A stretch of 23,043 nt of DNA from the IMG/VR virus record IMGVR_UViG_3300020377_000034, positions 1 to 23,043 of that record. One strand, given 5' to 3'. A model generated the notes under the pieces. It had not been told where the DNA came from and did not search any database. It saw nothing but the letters and a program-made list of their open reading frames with translations. A program made the translations under genes and the position numbers. Below, piece after piece: positions 6,202 through 15,300 of this stretch. This stretch comes from a virus. Within the stretch, counting starts at the first letter, position 1; each line of letters begins with the position of its first letter.

Positions 6202-7361
6202 GATTTTACAACGGTAATGTTTGCTTGACGGAACTCATCATCAATAAATTTTAGATTAGTCCCTTTATAGGATACCACATATCCCTCTGGTTGACTAGGT
6301 ACATTATTTACAAATGTTTTTATCTTATCTACTTTGTTCAACTGTTTGATAACCATACTTTTAGCAGTACGAACTGATATGTAAGATGCACATACAAAAT
6401 ATATTTCTAACTCATTTTGTTGTATGAATCTTAGACCCATTTCTCTCATGTGTCTATATCTTTTCTTACTTGTTTCAGTTTTTTTACTTCTGATCTCTTC
6501 CTCCATTTTGTTAGAGTAAAATATTGCGAAGTCCCCTGCAACTCTTTTAGTATCAACAATATTTTTACCAGTACGAATTCTCTGATTGAAATACTGTTTG
6601 AATAGTGTTGCCATCAAAAACTTAGATGTGCCATACTCATGAATGAGTTTAAGGAACTTACTAGATTTTTTTAGTGAACCAGTTGCACGATTGATTAGAG
6701 CAGTGTACTTGGCACTATCACGCACATTGAACTTGCAAATACCAGACTCATCTACAAAGTTAGCATCTGCAACATAACACTCAGCAGTGCTAGGTATTCT
6801 TAGAGGTGCATTTACTGCTGCTGTAGCAGTTTGTATGGTGTCTCCTAAGTAAACTGTGTGAAATACAATACCTAACTTTGCCTCAGTAATACTAATACCT
6901 TTGAGTGAGTCAACTGGTACAGCATAAGTAAGAGCATTAGGTGTAAAAGTAATATATCTTTCTCCATCTAAATTTGCATATCTTGTATCATTAGTAAATA
7001 ATAAATCTCCTTGAACCATACCTCTGATACCTAGTGTAGGTAGATACTTAAGACATGTTTTAAGTTTGTCTGCTAACCCTTTATCTTCGGGTGCAAAATA
7101 ATATAAATCTATATCTGTCTCTGTATAACAAACTTTAGGATTGAACTTATTGAATACTGATTTAGTGCCAACAAAAAATCTATCAGTCTGTGGATCAATA
7201 CCACAAATAATTGCAGGTGCACCGTCCCACTTAGTACTGATCTTAAGATTTGATTGTTTGCCTGTCAGCATATAACCAAATGATTTTAAAAAATCAACAG
7301 TTTCTTCTGGAGAACCATTGAGTATATTATCTTCTAGGTGTTCGAGATGTGTGTTCTTCAT
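6189..7361 (-). CDS. Putative nucleotidyltransferase/ligase-like protein
   Basis: From ATG 7361 this is 390 aa, starting MKNTHLEHLEDNILNG. I recognise the type as a common cyanophage protein of unknown function (possibly what Pfam calls DUF6267, from memory). In the sequence, STKWDGAPAI (Lys at about residue 44) matches the KxDG motif I of covalent nucleotidyltransferases (DNA/RNA ligases and capping enzymes). GMVQGDLLF (114-122) sits where the acidic motif III would be, and GIVFHTVYLG (about 164-173) resembles motif IIIa. PEGYVVSYKG (358-367) matches motif IV, with LKF (370-372) as motif V. The order I-III-IIIa-IV-V is that of the superfamily, but about 180 residues separate IIIa from IV, more than usual, so there is an insertion. 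If active, it would form a lysine-AMP and act on RNA or DNA ends. A TATAAT lies 6 nt before this ATG. The frame stays open upstream to a GTG at 7412. Confidence 0.7.
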   Translation of the reverse strand: MKNTHLEHLEDNILNGSPEETVDFLKSFGYMLTGKQSNLKISTKWDGAPAIICGIDPQTDRFFVGTKSVFNKFNPKVCYTETDIDLYYFAPEDKGLADKLKTCLKYLPTLGIRGMVQGDLLFTNDTRYANLDGERYITFTPNALTYAVPVDSLKGISITEAKLGIVFHTVYLGDTIQTATAAVNAPLRIPSTAECYVADANFVDESGICKFNVRDSAKYTALINRATGSLKKSSKFLKLIHEYGTSKFLMATLFKQYFNQRIRTGKNIVDTKRVAGDFAIFYSNKMEEEIRSKKTETSKKRYRHMREMGLRFIQQNELEIYFVCASYISVRTAKSMVIKQLNKVDKIKTFVNNVPSQPEGYVVSYKGTNLKFIDDEFRQANITVVKSWAK

Positions 7362-7367
7362 ATCTCT

Positions 7368-7373
7368 ATTATA
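7368..7373 (-). promoter_or_regulatory. Candidate -10 box (TATAAT)
   Basis: A minus-strand TATAAT 6 nt before the ATG at 7361. No convincing -35 is seen (the best placed hexamer is CGCACA). If used, the message would be leaderless or nearly so and would start the ligase-like gene independently of the fibre genes upstream. Confidence 0.3.
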
Positions 7374-7417
7374 CACCATTTTATACCCTTTGTGCGAGAT
7401 AGGATGTGCCACTTTTC

Positions 7418-8017
7418 TTATTGGAACGGTTTACCACATAACCATACTACCAGACTTTTCCTACTTCCGCTAGTTACAGGTGTCACTTGATGTAACGAAT
7501 AACTTGGAAAGGCAACAATTAAACCTTTTTTCTTTGGAAGTGTGGATAGTTTGCTTGAATGAATCTGAAAATCACCACCCTCATATTCGTCACCATCTGA
7601 CAACTGTAAGGTGATGCTCAGTTTTCTTTGAGGATGCTCTGATCCTTTCACACCATTATCTATATGCCATCCATAGAAACAACCATCAGAATTATATCTG
7701 GTGTATTGTAAATCCTCACTAAAACAAGATATGTCAAATCTCCAGTGTAATCCGTTAAGACACCTACTTATATTTGATAACCTTTGATATATCCATTCGC
7801 TATCGTTATTTAAACCAATCCAAGAGTTTAACGACTTTCTTATTTCTGTATTTGTATCTTGATGCTCTGGGTCACCACCCACTGTAGAAGTCTGTGCCTT
7901 ACTAGACTCACCTAGTTGAATGATTTTATCACACTCTTCCTGTGTGAATCCATCTTCCCAAGTTGCAAAATCGCACTCATCATAAGTTGGATGAGGTAAT
8001 ATAGGATAATATGCCAT
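7418..8017 (-). CDS. 2OG-Fe(II) oxygenase, prolyl-hydroxylase-like
   Basis: A 199-aa protein with the full prolyl-4-hydroxylase/PKHD-type core. Iron ligands are H118 and D120 in GWHIDNG and H176 in LHQVTPV, with R186 (GSRKSLVVW) binding 2-oxoglutarate. The YEGGDF segment (145-150) between them is typical of this group. The reaction would be Fe(II)- and 2-oxoglutarate-dependent hydroxylation, commonly of proline or another residue in a protein. It lies 6 bp downstream of the collagen-like gene (8024-9793), which is full of Pro-Gly-X-type repeats. That makes the collagen-like protein the obvious candidate substrate; this is inferred from position, not shown. The start MAYYPILPHPTY is the only sensible one. 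A possible late-promoter match (AATAAATA, 8067-8074) lies inside the upstream gene, but I give it little weight. Confidence 0.88.
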   Translation of the reverse strand: MAYYPILPHPTYDECDFATWEDGFTQEECDKIIQLGESSKAQTSTVGGDPEHQDTNTEIRKSLNSWIGLNNDSEWIYQRLSNISRCLNGLHWRFDISCFSEDLQYTRYNSDGCFYGWHIDNGVKGSEHPQRKLSITLQLSDGDEYEGGDFQIHSSKLSTLPKKKGLIVAFPSYSLHQVTPVTSGSRKSLVVWLCGKPFQ

Positions 8018-8023
8018 AAAAAA

Positions 8024-9793
8024 TTAGAAGATTACTCTAATGTCTCCTCCATTTGGTATCACTTGATATTTATTACCATTAACTGCCCTTCCTGCAGCAC
8101 CTCCACCAGGATTTGATTTACCCCAGTCACCACCTGCAACACCAGGTGTACCAGGCGTTCCTGGCGTTCCTGGTTGCCCATCACCACCACCTGTGCCAGG
8201 TGAACCAGGTGTGCCAGGTGAACCAGGTGTCCCATCTGTGCCAGGTGTCCCATCTGAACCATCACCGCCAGGTTGCCCATCTGTGCCAGGTGAACCAGGT
8301 TGCCCATCTGTAGCACTACCACCTTGAGCAGAACCGCCAGGTTGCCCTGCTGTGCCAGGTGTCCCTGCTGAACCTGATCCGCCACTTGTACCACTTCCTC
8401 CAGATGTGCCAGGTGTCCCTGCTGTGCCAGGTTGCCCTGCTGTAGCAGGTGTTCCTGCCCCGCCAGGTGTGCCAGGTGTGCCAGGTGTTCCTCCAGAACT
8501 GGTTAATGTACCTGAGAGATTATTCCATCCTCTTGCTGCTGATCCTGACCCTGCAAATCCTCTAGTTCCTCCTACACCATTATATCCACCTATTCCGCCC
8601 GATCCGCCCTGTCCGCCTGTGCCACCGAATCCTTTAGATCCACCGTACCCTGCAGATCCACCGCCTCCACCAGATCCGCCCTGCCCACCAGATCCACCAG
8701 CTCCGCCCGCACCACCTGACATATTGGCACGGTTTTGTACTGCGTATTGTTGATTTGTTCTAGTATTCTTAGTTTGCTGAGTTGCTTGAGTTGTAGTTTG
8801 ACAACTAGGATACCTTGACCACCATTCTCTGCGTCTTGAACAGTTTTGACTATAACTTAAAATAGTTTCTTGTGTTGTACCTGCTACCCTCTGCCACTTA
8901 TATGATGTCCAAGTTTGTTGACCAGGTGTGCCAGGTGAACCAGGTGTGCCAGGTTGACCATCTGCACCAGGCGATCCATCAGAACCAGATGAACCAGGCG
9001 ATCCGTCTTGACCGTCTGAACCAGGCGATCCGTCTGCACCAGGCGAACCAGGCGTGACATTAGCAGTGCCAGGTGAACCAGGCACACCGTTTATACCGTC
9101 ATATCCACCACCGCCACCTGCCCAGATTTTAGAAGTTGAACCCTCACACTCTACAAATACAACCCTAGATGGGGGTGCAGATGGATTAGTAATATTAATA
9201 GCATGACCGCCAGGTTGTCCAGAACCAACACCTTTTGCTCCACCTGCTGCCATGATACCCATACCTGCAGGGGAATTAGCAACAAATATATTAAGATTAG
9301 ATGATGCAGAACTGGCAATGGATACAGCAGGGACGCTGACTTGATCCGATACCATCCTACCTCTAATTTTTAAGAGTTTAGTTATATTTCTATTAAGATT
9401 ATTACCCCAGTTTACATTATTAGTTGGTGTATCTGGTCCTGTAAGTGTACCTACATCAAATTGTTGTTCAGTTGCGTTTGGATCTTGTTCTATACAATAT
9501 TCTTTTATAATGTCCTTAACATCTTGAGGTGAGATAGCACCACTTGTAGGAACTCCTACATTTTCTACAGCATCTAAAATGTATGGTAAATGAGGTGTAC
9601 TAGATGTAGGATGTGCAGGGAAATTATATGGTGCATCTATATCAGTAACTCTGAACATTTCAGATGCAGATATGGATTTAGATGTATCACCTATCGCTGC
9701 CCTGATTGTACCAAATGAATACTCAGTATTATTTGGATATTGTGATGTTTTTAATAGTCTTTGTGTGGTATTTGACCAATCTGGTGCTGCCAT
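8024..9793 (-). CDS. Collagen-like / polyglycine-rich virion fibre protein
   Basis: A 589-aa protein in distinct blocks. Residues 1 to about 210 form a non-repetitive N-terminal domain (MAAPDWSNTTQRLLKTS...). Then comes a first collagen-like stretch of GSPG, GTPG and GADG triplets (DNA about 8918-9090). Next is a 60-residue insert with W, R, Q and Cys (YKWQRVAGTTQE...), then a block of GGX repeats (DNA about 8560-8715). A second, longer collagen-like stretch follows (about 8125-8500), and the end is GGAAGRAVNGNKY...DIRVIF. Collagen triplets trimerise into a triple helix, and GGX blocks can form polyglycine-II helices as in the S16 gp38 adhesin. Both fit a tail fibre or adhesin tip. It is 4 bp downstream of the 856-aa fibre and 6 bp upstream of a prolyl-hydroxylase-like gene. 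Not an enzyme; probably a receptor-binding or fibre-tip component, which is inference. Confidence 0.82.
   Translation of the reverse strand: MAAPDWSNTTQRLLKTSQYPNNTEYSFGTIRAAIGDTSKSISASEMFRVTDIDAPYNFPAHPTSSTPHLPYILDAVENVGVPTSGAISPQDVKDIIKEYCIEQDPNATEQQFDVGTLTGPDTPTNNVNWGNNLNRNITKLLKIRGRMVSDQVSVPAVSIASSASSNLNIFVANSPAGMGIMAAGGAKGVGSGQPGGHAINITNPSAPPSRVVFVECEGSTSKIWAGGGGGYDGINGVPGSPGTANVTPGSPGADGSPGSDGQDGSPGSSGSDGSPGADGQPGTPGSPGTPGQQTWTSYKWQRVAGTTQETILSYSQNCSRRREWWSRYPSCQTTTQATQQTKNTRTNQQYAVQNRANMSGGAGGAGGSGGQGGSGGGGGSAGYGGSKGFGGTGGQGGSGGIGGYNGVGGTRGFAGSGSAARGWNNLSGTLTSSGGTPGTPGTPGGAGTPATAGQPGTAGTPGTSGGSGTSGGSGSAGTPGTAGQPGGSAQGGSATDGQPGSPGTDGQPGGDGSDGTPGTDGTPGSPGTPGSPGTGGGDGQPGTPGTPGTPGVAGGDWGKSNPGGGAAGRAVNGNKYQVIPNGGDIRVIF
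8125..8500. repeat. Collagen-coding minisatellite, long block
   Basis: On plus, the unit CCAGGTGTGCCAGGTG and variants (ccatctg, ccaggtgaa) recur in multiples of 9 bp. This encodes Gly-Thr-Pro-Gly-Ser-Pro and Gly-X-Asp triplets on minus. Near-identical units over nearly 400 bp invite slippage or recombination, so length probably varies between relatives. The block is distinctly more GC-rich than its surroundings. Confidence 0.8.
8918..9090. repeat. Collagen-coding minisatellite, short block
   Basis: A second run of the same repeat vocabulary (CCAGGTG, CCAGGCGATCC) encodes the N-terminal collagen-like stretch of the same protein. Its units favour CCAGGCGATCC over CCAGGTGTGCC, so the two blocks have diverged from one another. 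Confidence 0.75.
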
Positions 9794-9797
9794 AACA

Positions 9798-12368
9798 TTA
9801 ACTGAATGAACCTAGTACAATAGAACCTACTCCAACTAGATTTAGCACCGCAGTATTTCCTACTGTAATTATTTCGTAACCAGTGGTTGCACTACCTACT
9901 AATGATCTCCACTGATCGTCTGCACAATATACTTGAAGTTGATGAGTAGGTGAGAAATAACCCATGTTAGATGTTGACCAACCAACTGGTTCATCTGAGG
10001 GTTCAAATGGTGTTTGTGCAGTTTTATTTGCTTCACTCTCAAATATAGGACCTTTAAATCCTCTGACTGATACAAAATCATTAAGTGTTTTACCAAATGT
10101 TTCTGTAAGTATTCCTATAAAGTTACCATCACCTTGACCCATACCAAGTCTCAGGGTCATATCATGCCTACTAAACCATAGGTTACCAGTTTGATCTCCG
10201 TCACTATGGAAGAATGACTGACCACTGTTGTTTGTATTTCCTTCGCAAATTGGTAGGCATAGAGGACCTCCTGCATTTCGCATATCTAATGCACCGCCAG
10301 GTTGCTCAGTATTGAAACCAATCTGAACTATGTTAGTACCCATACCAACAGTACCACCAATACCTGTATGATCTCCATATAGTTTGATGTTCCTGTATAT
10401 TTCTATATTTTCAACACCATTAGATGTTGCTGCAACTGCTGTAGTTCCAATTCCTATACTACCACTTTCAAATATACTTACTACATCCTCTAACTCATTT
10501 GTGCCTGGTAATCTAGCATAACCAACATATAATTTACTGTTGTCTATTCTGTCTCCAGATGTAGAACCAATACCAACACCCTGACTATCAGGATCTAAAA
10601 AGATTTCTGACTGTGTGGCATATATTTCAAGACCATCAGTTATTTGTTTTTGTGCAGTATTAATACCAATATATTGTCCAAATATTTGTGTGTTTTGACC
10701 ACCTGTTACTAATATATCGTTAAATGTGCTAACTCCAGTTGCTTTATATCCTAGTGCAGATACAACACCTGTTAGTCCATCAATTTCAATAACACCCGTA
10801 GATATAGTTCCAATACCCGTTACATTTAAACTACCTGCTACATCTAAGGTACTACACTCAGCAGCACCTAATGTAGAAATACCTGCGACATTAAGATTAG
10901 AACCTGTGATATTTTGTCCAACTATATTTCCTGTCTGTAAATCTCCTGATGATTGTATATCTGTTGCTCCAACAATAGCACCATTCATAGTGATGCCAGA
11001 ACCAACAATTAATCCACCACCATTTAATATTGATACGGAAGAACCTGCTACGGAATTACCAACTACAAGACTACCACCAATAGTTTGTCCTCCACCTATA
11101 TTTGAACTAGATGTTGCGTCTAATTCTTGTGCGGTTACTGTTCCTGTTACATTAAAGTCAGCACCACCTGTTACAGTTCCTTGAAATGTTGATATACCTG
11201 CAACTGATAGACCTGCACCGACATTCAGTACATTTATATTTTGTGTAGAACCTAATTCAACTGTACCAACTAAACTACCACCAATTGATATACTTCCACC
11301 TAATATTAAATCTCCATTGTGAACTCTGACTGTGCCGATAAATCCTGCAGCATCACCAATAGCAGATTCAGTAAGTCCTACTCCTAAGAATTCTCCAACA
11401 ATTAAATCTTCTCCTACTGTACTAACACCTGCACCTCTAAGGAATGTAGGTGCTGTGCCATTGATGTCAACAGAATCTACTTGTATGTCTGGATCACCTG
11501 CCAATGCGTATGCAATCGCTGCATTAGACGCTGTGGTTGCAGTTCCACTAAATGTATTTGCTGTAATTATACCATTACTACCTACGATTCCACCTGATAC
11601 TTGTAATGTAGAGAAACTTGAAATACCTGAGAATGTTCCTCCTACACCTAAAATATTATTAACAGTTATGTCTGGTGAACCAGTTAATCCTTGTGCATTA
11701 TCCGCTAATGTTGCGTTAGTTGCAGTTCCTATGAATTCTGGGGCAGTAACCTGATAAAATACAGAGATGGATGAGAATGTACCAACCTCAGCATTTACAT
11801 TACCCTGACCTGCACCTGTTTGATTTAATACTGTAATATTTCTTGTTACTATCCCTTCAAATGTACCAATACCACTTTCACCATCAAAGAATATCTCATG
11901 ACCTACACCAAAATCTGCACCACCTCTAGGTTGCTCTGTAGCAATACCAACATCTTTTAAGGAATATATCGTATTACCTGCACCAGGATTTACCCAAACT
12001 GAAGCAGGGATGTTCTTTAACTGTGATCCATCACCAAAATATTGAATTGCATTTACTATACCTGTTTCTGATACCGTAAATCCAGTTGTCCCTACACCTA
12101 CTTGAAATGCTGCCTCTGGAACGGATGTTCCTATACCAACTGATGCTCCCGTACTAACAGCAATATCATTCTGAAATGTTGATATTCCCGTAACTTTTAC
12201 ATTATTAAATTCAGAATTTTCAGATACTATTACATTACCACGGACATCTAACTGTTGTCGAGGTATGGTACTACCAATACCTACCAGACCATTATTAGAA
12301 ATCAGATCATCAGTATCAACTTGAATACCATCTCTGAAATTAATTACTGTTTTATAATTACTTGGCAT
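9798..12368 (-). CDS. Tail-fibre-like structural protein with GIST/GIGT repeats
   Basis: An 856-aa protein beginning MPSNYKTVINFRDGIQVDTD and then a LDVRGNVIV-type entry. The body is built of short beta-strand repeats of the type V-x-G-I-S-T-F (VTGISTFQND, VAGISTFQGT, VAGISTLGAA, ATGVSTFNDI) interspersed with GIGT and VGGS turns. This points to a trimeric beta-helical or beta-prism fibre shaft. The C-terminal about 150 residues are non-repetitive and may form the tip (QVYCADDQWRSLVG...). There is no S74 domain, unlike the neighbouring 1751-aa fibre. A GATAAATA late-promoter match overlaps the end of the upstream gene and would place a start about 23 nt before this ATG. The next gene follows after 4 bp. 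Virion location is inferred from composition and context. Confidence 0.85.
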   Translation of the reverse strand: MPSNYKTVINFRDGIQVDTDDLISNNGLVGIGSTIPRQQLDVRGNVIVSENSEFNNVKVTGISTFQNDIAVSTGASVGIGTSVPEAAFQVGVGTTGFTVSETGIVNAIQYFGDGSQLKNIPASVWVNPGAGNTIYSLKDVGIATEQPRGGADFGVGHEIFFDGESGIGTFEGIVTRNITVLNQTGAGQGNVNAEVGTFSSISVFYQVTAPEFIGTATNATLADNAQGLTGSPDITVNNILGVGGTFSGISSFSTLQVSGGIVGSNGIITANTFSGTATTASNAAIAYALAGDPDIQVDSVDINGTAPTFLRGAGVSTVGEDLIVGEFLGVGLTESAIGDAAGFIGTVRVHNGDLILGGSISIGGSLVGTVELGSTQNINVLNVGAGLSVAGISTFQGTVTGGADFNVTGTVTAQELDATSSSNIGGGQTIGGSLVVGNSVAGSSVSILNGGGLIVGSGITMNGAIVGATDIQSSGDLQTGNIVGQNITGSNLNVAGISTLGAAECSTLDVAGSLNVTGIGTISTGVIEIDGLTGVVSALGYKATGVSTFNDILVTGGQNTQIFGQYIGINTAQKQITDGLEIYATQSEIFLDPDSQGVGIGSTSGDRIDNSKLYVGYARLPGTNELEDVVSIFESGSIGIGTTAVAATSNGVENIEIYRNIKLYGDHTGIGGTVGMGTNIVQIGFNTEQPGGALDMRNAGGPLCLPICEGNTNNSGQSFFHSDGDQTGNLWFSRHDMTLRLGMGQGDGNFIGILTETFGKTLNDFVSVRGFKGPIFESEANKTAQTPFEPSDEPVGWSTSNMGYFSPTHQLQVYCADDQWRSLVGSATTGYEIITVGNTAVLNLVGVGSIVLGSFS

Positions 12369-12395
12369 TATTTTAAGTAGGTAAAACCCTGTAAG

Positions 12396-15300
12396 TTATT
12401 TATCTTTAATGTCATCAACCTTATTGGAAAGATCTTTGACTGCCTCGATTAGTAGAGGTATTAATTTGTTGTAGTGGACACCCTTAGTTCCATCAGGTTT
12501 AGTTGATACTGCTTCGGGTAAAACCTTCTCAATGTCTTGTGCAATCACACCAATATCATGTCCAGAATAGTTTTTGTTACCTTCCTTCCAATCATATTCA
12601 GTACCACGAATTTGCATAACTTTAGCAAGAGGATTATCTAATAGTGATATATTCTCTTTTAATGATATGTCAGATGTTTGACCATAGAACGCAACAATGT
12701 CATCACAAACATGTAAAGGTCCTCCACAGAATGTTGCACCTGCACCTGCGAAGAATACATCACCACTAAATGTTGTGAATCCTGTATTTTGTACCAGTTG
12801 ATTATAAATTACTGGTGCATCATACTGTGTTTCAGTTGCAATTGCAACTCTAAAACCTGGCGAAGCATTAAGAATTAAATCACCTGTATTGGTTTTAGTT
12901 GTGATCTCAGTTTTGTTAGTACCAACACCGACTATCACATTGTTAACAACAGCACCATTAGGGAACTCACCTGTAAAGTCTATTGTACCTGCTAGTTCAA
13001 TACTACCACTAGATACAACTTTACCTGTCATAGATATGTCATTTGTAAATGTAACAGGACCATCAAACTGAGATAGTATATTTTGACCTGTACCACCTTC
13101 AACATTCAATCTTTGTTTAACAGTAACTTCATCAAATACAACAGAGTTTGCGGAAGGATCTTCACCTGTTATGCTAGGAATAGGAATATCAAATGATTTT
13201 TCCTGTCCAGTTGCAGAGTTAATCTTCTTGTTTCCAATGAAGAAGTCACCTCTGTTGTTCAGTCCAGTATAAACAGTTGTACCACCACCTCTGTTTTGTG
13301 ATTGAGCAAGGAATTCCTCTGTCTCAGTTAGAGTTCTATTTTGAACCTGTGGCAATGCAGTAGAATAGTTACCAGGACCATAACCAAGATATTCAAATGT
13401 GTGTCCAGATGCCCTTAGTATGGACGGTCTTCTACCCTCCACTGCTAGGGTATTCAGTTTTCTAATTTGAGAATTAATTTTGTGGTTCTTAGGAACTGTT
13501 CCCAACTGTCCTCTAAGAACAGTAAGAGAATCATTATTTGCTCCACTTAATCCTGTAGCAGATACTCTTATGATCTCCTCATCAATCTCTAAGTAATCTC
13601 CTAGTTGGAATCTATTTGCAGTTCCGATACCACTAGCATGCTGAACTGGGAACGCTGTAGTTGTAGTTACAACATCAGTTGTTAGTCCAACAGTATCATT
13701 TCCATATAACTTGAAGTATCGAGAACCTATTGCCTCTTTGACATTAACTGCTTGATTATTGTCTGAGAAAGCATGTGGTAAGATTCTGAATCCTGCAACA
13801 TATACTGGATCGGTAACTGTTTTTGCTGTAAACTGATTAGGATTTGAAATAGTATTACTATAGTAGTCACCCACTTTATTATTATTGTTATCTACCAATG
13901 TAAACTGTGATCCTTGCCTAATACCATGAGGTAATGTTGTGGTAAATGTTGTTAATCCTGTTGTTGCATCAAACTGAGTGGATGCTATGGCAACAGAAGG
14001 ACCTGAGTTAAAGACATATTGACCTGCTAATATAGTTGGATCTCCTGTTGTAGCAGCGATAGCGATACTACTCTTAGAAGGGACACTTACAATTCTAAAA
14101 TATCCACCAACAGTTTGACCAATACCTGTGACTTGAATTGTGTCATTAATACCACTGATTAATCCTGTGGTTGGAACTCCAATTGATGCTCCTACAAAAT
14201 TCTCAGGGAATAATGTTTCACCACCTTGATAACCAGAACCAGGCGATTGTATTTCAAATGTGGTTATTGCAGTAGAACCAACACCAACTGTAATGTGTGC
14301 AGTTGCACCATTCCAATTTTGTCCTCCATCTAATAATCTTACATTATACTTATCTGTAGTAGCAAATCCTGTACCACTACTCATAAATGAGGGATTATCA
14401 AAATCAGCAATACCATTGAGAGAATGTTGATCTGTTAGTTGAACTGTTACAATACCTGCTGATACTGGTGAAACACTAGAAACACCAATACCTAAACCAA
14501 AGTTTTGTGCAAATTTATCTATTGCTTCTCTGGTTGCTGAGTTAAGTAAGTTGTTAGAGTCAACCTTACCCAGAGGAGTTCTTCTAGCAAATGATTTTGT
14601 TGCAGGTGGATTCTTTCTTATATTATCTCTATCTAATTGTGGATAAAAATCACTAACCTGTTGACTGTATTTTTGATTTGAAAATTCGCCAGGTGGTGAA
14701 TAATCAGATGCTAAAATTTCTAGTAGATATACACCATCAGTCTCATCTTTAACATAAGGTTTTAGTACAGTCGATCTGTAAACATCAAAGTTACCTTTAT
14801 TATCCTTTACAGCAAATCTAGGTAAACCTTGATCTCTAGTTGCAGTATTGTCTATAAAGTTACCAGTATTTTTTACATCACCATCTATATCTACATTTTT
14901 ATACTGAAACTCCATGCTATTGGGAACTGCAGTTACAGTATAGAATCCATTATAACCTTTCTTTCCAACACCTGTAGGGTTATTACTGTCAAGAACATTC
15001 TCGACCAGTACCATCTGACCCTCTCTTACTTTATGTGGTTTCTCTACTCTGACTGTTACTGTACCACCAACTTCGCTAGTTGTTGCGATAAACCCGTAAT
15101 TTCTCTTGAAATTATTATCTTCTTGAGTAATTGTAGTTTTAGTAGCGTCAGATGTTTTTGCAAATCCAGTTGAAGCAGATTGCTGCAAAATAAATCCTTC
15201 TACGGGATCTCTTGAGTTACTTGCTTCTTTTGGAATTACATAACGAACTTTATATAATTTGTTATCAATACCTCTACGATCTTCAAATCTCTTAAAGTAT

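Noticed and set aside
8067-8074. AATAAATA late promoter for the 7418-8017 oxygenase
   Set aside because: It lies within Asn-Lys-Tyr codons of the collagen gene and leaves a leader of about 45 nt. The match is likely to be chance in AT-rich codons.
8125-8500. CRISPR array
   Set aside because: The repeats have no unique spacers, run in 9-bp steps and keep one reading frame, so they are coding minisatellite.
8059-9087. Several long open frames on both strands over the collagen region (Pro-Val or Leu/His-rich)
   Set aside because: They are frame shadows of the Gly-Pro repeat DNA, which lacks stops in other frames. Their composition mirrors the repeat and the minus-strand frame has proper domains.
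10726-11754. Plus-strand frames of 140-152 codons inside the 856-aa fibre gene
   Set aside because: Antisense shadows: Pro/Thr/Val-rich, matching the complement of Gly/Ser/Thr repeats, with no independent start signals or neighbours.
14829-15173. Plus-strand 114-codon frame inside the giant fibre
   Set aside because: Antisense shadow, Ile/Ser/Cys-rich with no motif, within a well-supported 1751-codon gene.
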